A stretch of 64,000 nucleotides of DNA, taken from the NCBI GenBank assembly GCA_964465295.1, contig CAYXKC010000002.1, positions 1 to 64,000 on the forward strand, given 5' to 3'. A program made the position numbers and the translations under genes. A model generated the notes under the pieces. It worked only from the letters and a program-made list of their open reading frames with translations, did no database searches and had not been told where the DNA came from. This DNA is from Methanolacinia sp964465295 (lineage in GTDB: Archaea > Halobacteriota > Methanomicrobia > Methanomicrobiales > Methanomicrobiaceae). Shown here in pieces: positions 60,428-64,000 of the stretch. Within the stretch, counting starts at the first letter, position 1; every line of letters begins with the position of its first letter.

Positions 60428-63409
60428 ATGGATAAAAATATAAATTTTAAACGGGGCCCGGGCATAATAAAAGTACTTCATGTCGATGATGAACCGGCAC
60501 TAATAGAGATAACCCGCAGATTTCTTGAAAAAAACGGCGATTTTGAGGTAACAACCTTTACATCGGCAGTAGAGGCAATTGAGGATCTAAAAAACAGGTC
60601 ATATGATGTTCTCATATCCGACTATGAGATGCCGGATCTCGACGGGATTGGTTTTTTGAAACAGCTTCGGGAGAAGGGAATCGACACACCTTTCATCATT
60701 TTCAGCGGCCGTGGGCGTGAAGATGTGCTTATCGAGGCGATAAACAACGGGGCCGATTTCTATCTCCAGAAAGGCGGAAAGCCGAAGGCCCAGTTTGCAG
60801 AACTCGAAAACATGATCCGGCAGTCTGTCAGCCGTAAAAAGGCCGAACAGGAGCTGAAAAAGAGCGAGGAACGCTATCGTGCAGTTGTCGAGAGCCAGAC
60901 TGAACTGATCTGCCGTTTTCTCCCGGACGGGACGATAATATTTGCAAATGATGCCTTCTGCAATTATTATGGCCGGAGATGCGACGAACTGATTGGAAAG
61001 AAGCTTGATCATGATGTTCCTGTAGAGGAACTTCCTGTACTAAAGAAGCATTTTACAGATCTGACCCCGGATGAACCTGTGGGAGACATCGAACACAGGG
61101 TTATCCTGTCAAACGGCGAGGTCCGGTGGCAGCAGTGGAGCGATCGTGCCATATTCGACGATTCCCGGAGGAAGATTGAATTCCAGTCTGTAGGGAGGGA
61201 TGTGACCACACAGAAACTCATGCAGATCGATCTCCAGGAGAAGGTAAACTATGTCCAGGCTTTGATGGACACCATGCCCGCCCCTGTCTTCTATCGTGAT
61301 ACAAACGGAGTATACCACGACTGCAATCGTGCATTTGAAGAACTCGTCGGCCTTCCGAAGGCCGAAATAATCGGCAAGACGATCCACGACTTCTTCGACA
61401 AGGACTTTGCGGATCATTATGCAAAGAGGGACAAGGAGATCGTCGAAAATCCGCATGTCCAGCAGTATGAATATGCTGCCAACAATTCCAAAGGGGAGAT
61501 TATAGACGTTCTCTTCTCCAAGACCGCGAGGTTTGCCGCCGACGGGACGGTGGATGGAATTGTCGGCGTTATTGTTGACATCAGCGATCGCAAGAAGATG
61601 GAGCGTGAGCTCAAAAAGGAGTTCAACTATGTCCAGGCCCTGATGGACACCATGCCTGCCCCTGTCTTCTATCGTGATATTAACGGCGTATACCATGACT
61701 GCAACCGTGCCTTCGAAGAGCTTGTGGAGCTTCCGAAGGAGCAGATTATCGGAAAGACCATCCACGACTTCTTTGAAAAGGATCTTGCAGATCATTATGC
61801 GATGATGGATGCAAAGATCGTCGAAAACCCGCATGTCCAGCTTTACGAGTATGAAATCAACAACTCCAGGGGGGAGAGATCTGATGTTCTCTTCTCCAAG
61901 ACCGCGAGGTTTGCCGCTGACGGGACGGTCGACGGGATAGTCGGTGTAATCATGGATATCAGCGATCGCAAGAAGATGGAGCGCGAACTTGTCGAGGAGA
62001 TAAATTTCGTCCAGGCGTTAAAGGACACAATCCCCGCCCCCGTCTTCTATCGTGATATACAGGGAATCTATCATGACTGCAATCTTGCCTTTGAAGAGCT
62101 TGTCGGGTTGTCAAAGGATGAGATCCTCGGCAAGACCATCCATGATTTTTTCAACAAGGATCTCGCCGATGTATATACCTTAAAAGACCAGGAGATAATC
62201 CAGAATCCCCATGTACAGCAGTATGAGTATGCGATAAACAATTCCAAAGGGGAGATCATCGATGTTCTCTTCTCAAAGACGGCTCTCTTCAAGGCTGACG
62301 GCAGCGTTGCCGGAGTGGTGGGCGTAATCGTCGATATAAGCGATCGCAAGAAGATGGAAAAGCAGCTGATGGAGAGCGAGTTAAAGCTCAGGACCCTTGC
62401 CGATTTCACTTACGACTGGGAGTCGTGGGTGGGTCCGGATGGCAATTATATCTATATCTCACCATCCTGCGAGAGGATAACCGGCTATCCTGTCGAGGAT
62501 TTTTACCGGGATCCGTATGAAACCCTTCAAAAGCTCGTTCACCCGGAGGACTGGCCCCTCGTCTATAATCATTATAATTCATTGAGCGAGGAGAAGAAGG
62601 ATATTGCACAGTTTGATTTCAGGATAATCGACAGCTCCGGCAGGATGAAATGGATTTCACATAACTGCCAGCCTGTATATGATTCCGAAGGCCGGTGGGC
62701 TGGACGGCGTGAGGCAAAGAGGGATATTACCTTCAGGAAGAAAGTGGAGGAGGAACTCTCAAAGGCGAATGCAAAGCTGAACCTGTTATCGAGCGTCACC
62801 CGTCATGATGTCCTGAACCAGGTGACGGCCCTTTACGGGTATATCGAGCTTGCAGGGGAGGTTTGTGAAGAATCCGGGGAATGCAGTGATCTCCTATCAA
62901 AGATGGAAGGTATCCTGGGCACCATCCAGAGACAGATATCGTTTACAAAGGATTACCAGGAGATCGGAATCGACACTCCGCTCTGGCACCACCTCAGCGA
63001 TACCATTGAAGATGCTACTGTAATGCTTAACCCGAACGGGATTGGACTCGAAATTGAGACGGGAGATTACGAGGTCCTTGCCGATCCCCTATTCGACAAG
63101 GTTGTCTATAATCTTATAGAAAATTCACTGAGGCATGCGGGTGAAAATATCTCATTTATCCGTTTCTCGATTGAGGAGGAAGACGGTCATTTCACCCTGG
63201 TCTATGAGGATGACGGCAGGGGTATATCCTTTGAGAACAAGGAGAAGGTCCTGATAAAGGGTTTTGGAGACAATACTGGATACGGGCTTTTCCTGACAGA
63301 AAATATCCTTTCGATAACTGGCATGAAGATTCACGAATGCGGCATTCCGGGGGAGGGTGTCAGGTTTGAGATAGATATCCCCAAAGACCGGATCCGTAAG
63401 AGGATCTGA
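60428..63409 (+). CDS. Hybrid receiver-PAS histidine kinase with triplicated PAS domain
   Basis: A 993-residue soluble protein. A receiver domain (1-125, VLISDYEMPDLDG with phospho-Asp) leads to PAS domains near 145-262, then three almost identical PAS units (about 274-399, 400-525, 526-651) and a further PAS (655-775). The transmitter has LLSSVTRHDVLNQVTALYGY (phospho-His in R-H-D), then NLIENSLRHAG (N box), YEDDGRGI (G1) and GYGLFLTENILS (G2). The kinase region is close to that at 44654. Receiver-first order suggests it is controlled by another kinase. Confidence 0.92.
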   Translation: MDKNINFKRGPGIIKVLHVDDEPALIEITRRFLEKNGDFEVTTFTSAVEAIEDLKNRSYDVLISDYEMPDLDGIGFLKQLREKGIDTPFIIFSGRGREDVLIEAINNGADFYLQKGGKPKAQFAELENMIRQSVSRKKAEQELKKSEERYRAVVESQTELICRFLPDGTIIFANDAFCNYYGRRCDELIGKKLDHDVPVEELPVLKKHFTDLTPDEPVGDIEHRVILSNGEVRWQQWSDRAIFDDSRRKIEFQSVGRDVTTQKLMQIDLQEKVNYVQALMDTMPAPVFYRDTNGVYHDCNRAFEELVGLPKAEIIGKTIHDFFDKDFADHYAKRDKEIVENPHVQQYEYAANNSKGEIIDVLFSKTARFAADGTVDGIVGVIVDISDRKKMERELKKEFNYVQALMDTMPAPVFYRDINGVYHDCNRAFEELVELPKEQIIGKTIHDFFEKDLADHYAMMDAKIVENPHVQLYEYEINNSRGERSDVLFSKTARFAADGTVDGIVGVIMDISDRKKMERELVEEINFVQALKDTIPAPVFYRDIQGIYHDCNLAFEELVGLSKDEILGKTIHDFFNKDLADVYTLKDQEIIQNPHVQQYEYAINNSKGEIIDVLFSKTALFKADGSVAGVVGVIVDISDRKKMEKQLMESELKLRTLADFTYDWESWVGPDGNYIYISPSCERITGYPVEDFYRDPYETLQKLVHPEDWPLVYNHYNSLSEEKKDIAQFDFRIIDSSGRMKWISHNCQPVYDSEGRWAGRREAKRDITFRKKVEEELSKANAKLNLLSSVTRHDVLNQVTALYGYIELAGEVCEESGECSDLLSKMEGILGTIQRQISFTKDYQEIGIDTPLWHHLSDTIEDATVMLNPNGIGLEIETGDYEVLADPLFDKVVYNLIENSLRHAGENISFIRFSIEEEDGHFTLVYEDDGRGISFENKEKVLIKGFGDNTGYGLFLTENILSITGMKIHECGIPGEGVRFEIDIPKDRIRKRI
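61247..62380 (+). repeat. Three tandem 378-bp units inside the sensor kinase gene
   Basis: Units start at 61247, 61625 and 62003, exactly 378 bases (126 codons) apart. Each encodes a PAS domain starting near Y/F-V-Q-A-L-x-D-T-x-P-A-P-V-F-Y-R-D and ending ISDRKKMER. Blocks of DNA over 30 bases are shared between units 1 and 2, so the duplication is recent or kept uniform by gene conversion. Confidence 0.92.
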
Positions 63410-63455
63410 AGATTTGGCTTTTTATATAGTTAGATTATTTTCTCTCATGGGACAT

Positions 63456-63686
63456 AAGCCCCTGACGGGGCAGCTCAATGCTCAGTTCGATCCGCGAACT
63501 TTCGCAAAATGATAGCCCGGTCTGGACCCCACCCTTCCGTGTGGTCTCGACCGGAAGAGATAACAGTTAGGGGCTGGGCAATATTTTTTGGAGCGGGAAG
63601 GATTCTCGCCCATCCTTCCTGCGACCTATCGCCATTCTGGGGGAGGGTAATAGGGAAGGGGACCTGTTCCCTCTCCCTTTATTTTT
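63456..63686 (+). repeat. Dispersed structured element, copy B (candidate ncRNA)
   Basis: About 231 bases, downstream of the large kinase gene on the same strand and facing fusA. Helices match copy A with changed bases: a hairpin GTTCG/CGAAC at 63485-63500; CCCGGTC (63516-63522) with GACCGG (63549-63554); GGAAGGAT (63596-63603) with ATCCTTCC (63612-63619); and GGGGAC (63658-63663) with GTTCCC (63666-63671), followed by CTCTCCCTTTATTTTT. The last part looks like a hairpin plus T tract terminator. It fills the gap 63410-63753. Confidence 0.75.
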
Positions 63687-63753
63687 GTACAAGGTTGGAA
63701 CTATCCTGAAAAAACCAACAAAAAAATATTTTTTGGTAATGTGTGGTAAAAAA

Positions 63754-64000
63754 TTATGCGAGATAGTCTGAAGGTTCCGGTATCTGTTCCTTCAGTCCTT
63801 TTCTCTTTCTTATTGCAGTTACAATCTCCTTGAGCATTCCGCCAGGGACTGTTGCAAATCCTGCAAACTCTGTCGACCACATAGCACGGCCTTCTGTTGC
63901 TGAACGGACGTCGCCTGCGAAACCGAAGAGTTCGGCAACAGGAGCCTTTCCGATAACCGTTATGGTGTCGCCCTCTGACTGCATGTCGTATACCTGTCCG
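63754..64000 (-). CDS. fusA: Elongation factor 2 (aEF-2), C-terminal fragment
   Basis: The C-terminal 82 residues of the protein lie in the window and the frame runs off the right edge. KAPVAELFGFAGDVRSATEGRAMWSTEFAGF and IRKRKGLKEQIPEPSDYLA are domain V and the C-terminal tail of archaeal EF-2, which drives ribosomal translocation. The diphthamide site is not in the fragment seen. Confidence 0.95.
   Translation of the reverse strand, partial: GQVYDMQSEGDTITVIGKAPVAELFGFAGDVRSATEGRAMWSTEFAGFATVPGGMLKEIVTAIRKRKGLKEQIPEPSDYLA

Noticed and set aside
61109..61834. Minus-strand open frame of 241 codons in the sensor kinase
   Set aside because: It mirrors the repeated PAS units and shows the same 126-codon period, so it is a shadow.
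1..64000. CRISPR arrays, prophage or integrase genes
   Set aside because: No regularly spaced short repeats, no Cas genes, no phage structural genes and no integrase or transposase frames were seen.

Overview
The window reads as chromosome of a hydrogenotrophic methanogenic archaeon, most likely of the order Methanomicrobiales (a Methanolacinia/Methanoplanus-like organism is my inference, not a computed identity). The basis is a complete F420-reducing hydrogenase operon frhADGB, the methanopterin enzyme MptA, a dihydropteroate-synthase-like protein of methanogens, a four-subunit pyruvate synthase, the archaeal mevalonate enzymes, archaeal translation and transcription factors (aIF1A, aIF2beta, RpoL, aEF-2), an archaellin, and many methanogen-style PAS/histidine-kinase proteins.

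Layout. 1-4.1 kb is an accessory-looking stretch: the end of an ATP-grasp ligase, a solitary PemK/MazF-like protein, a GNAT enzyme, a SLOG-SLATT-like membrane effector protein with a palindrome in its promoter region, and a MerR regulator. 4.2-8.4 kb holds a DOMON-like lipoprotein, two divergent PLP aminotransferases, a TRIC/UPF0126 channel and aIF1A. 8.4-12.3 kb is a tight minus-strand operon of five type IV pilin-like proteins plus a lipoprotein. 12.4-18.5 kb is housekeeping (DUF1015, RimI, MscS, Trm5, HMG-CoA reductase). 18.5-19.75 kb is a small island with a decayed MscS fragment and an MntA-HepT toxin-antitoxin pair. 19.8-23.7 kb carries TspO and a DUF35/thiolase/HMG-CoA synthase operon headed by an HTH regulator. 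23.8-30.3 kb has riboflavin and FAD genes (ribK, ribB, ribL), a JAMM protease, and two PAS proteins ending in a kinase-like dimerisation helix without the catalytic domain. 30.4-36.7 kb contains UspA, a DHPS-like protein, PHP, TruA and pyruvate synthase. 36.8-44.5 kb contains a DnaJ protein, a coiled-coil membrane protein, tRNA-Asn, two M24 peptidases, an AAA ATPase, RpoL and aIF2beta. 44.6-55.8 kb contains a sensor kinase and receiver, purL, mptA with a strongly structured leader, and frhADGB. 56-64 kb contains CheY, CheC, a kinase, an archaellin, a 993-residue REC-PAS kinase with an exact 378-bp PAS triplication, and the start of fusA.

The most interesting non-gene signal is a dispersed element of about 215-230 nt present three times (1224-1436 minus, 38324-38537 plus, 63456-63686 plus). 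Its copies differ in sequence but keep the same helices, with compensatory base changes, and each lies just downstream of a gene on the same strand. It looks like an undescribed structured RNA or a structured repeat. Other signals are the leader upstream of mptA, with mutually exclusive helices, and the SLOG-SLATT gene, which ends right before one copy of the element.
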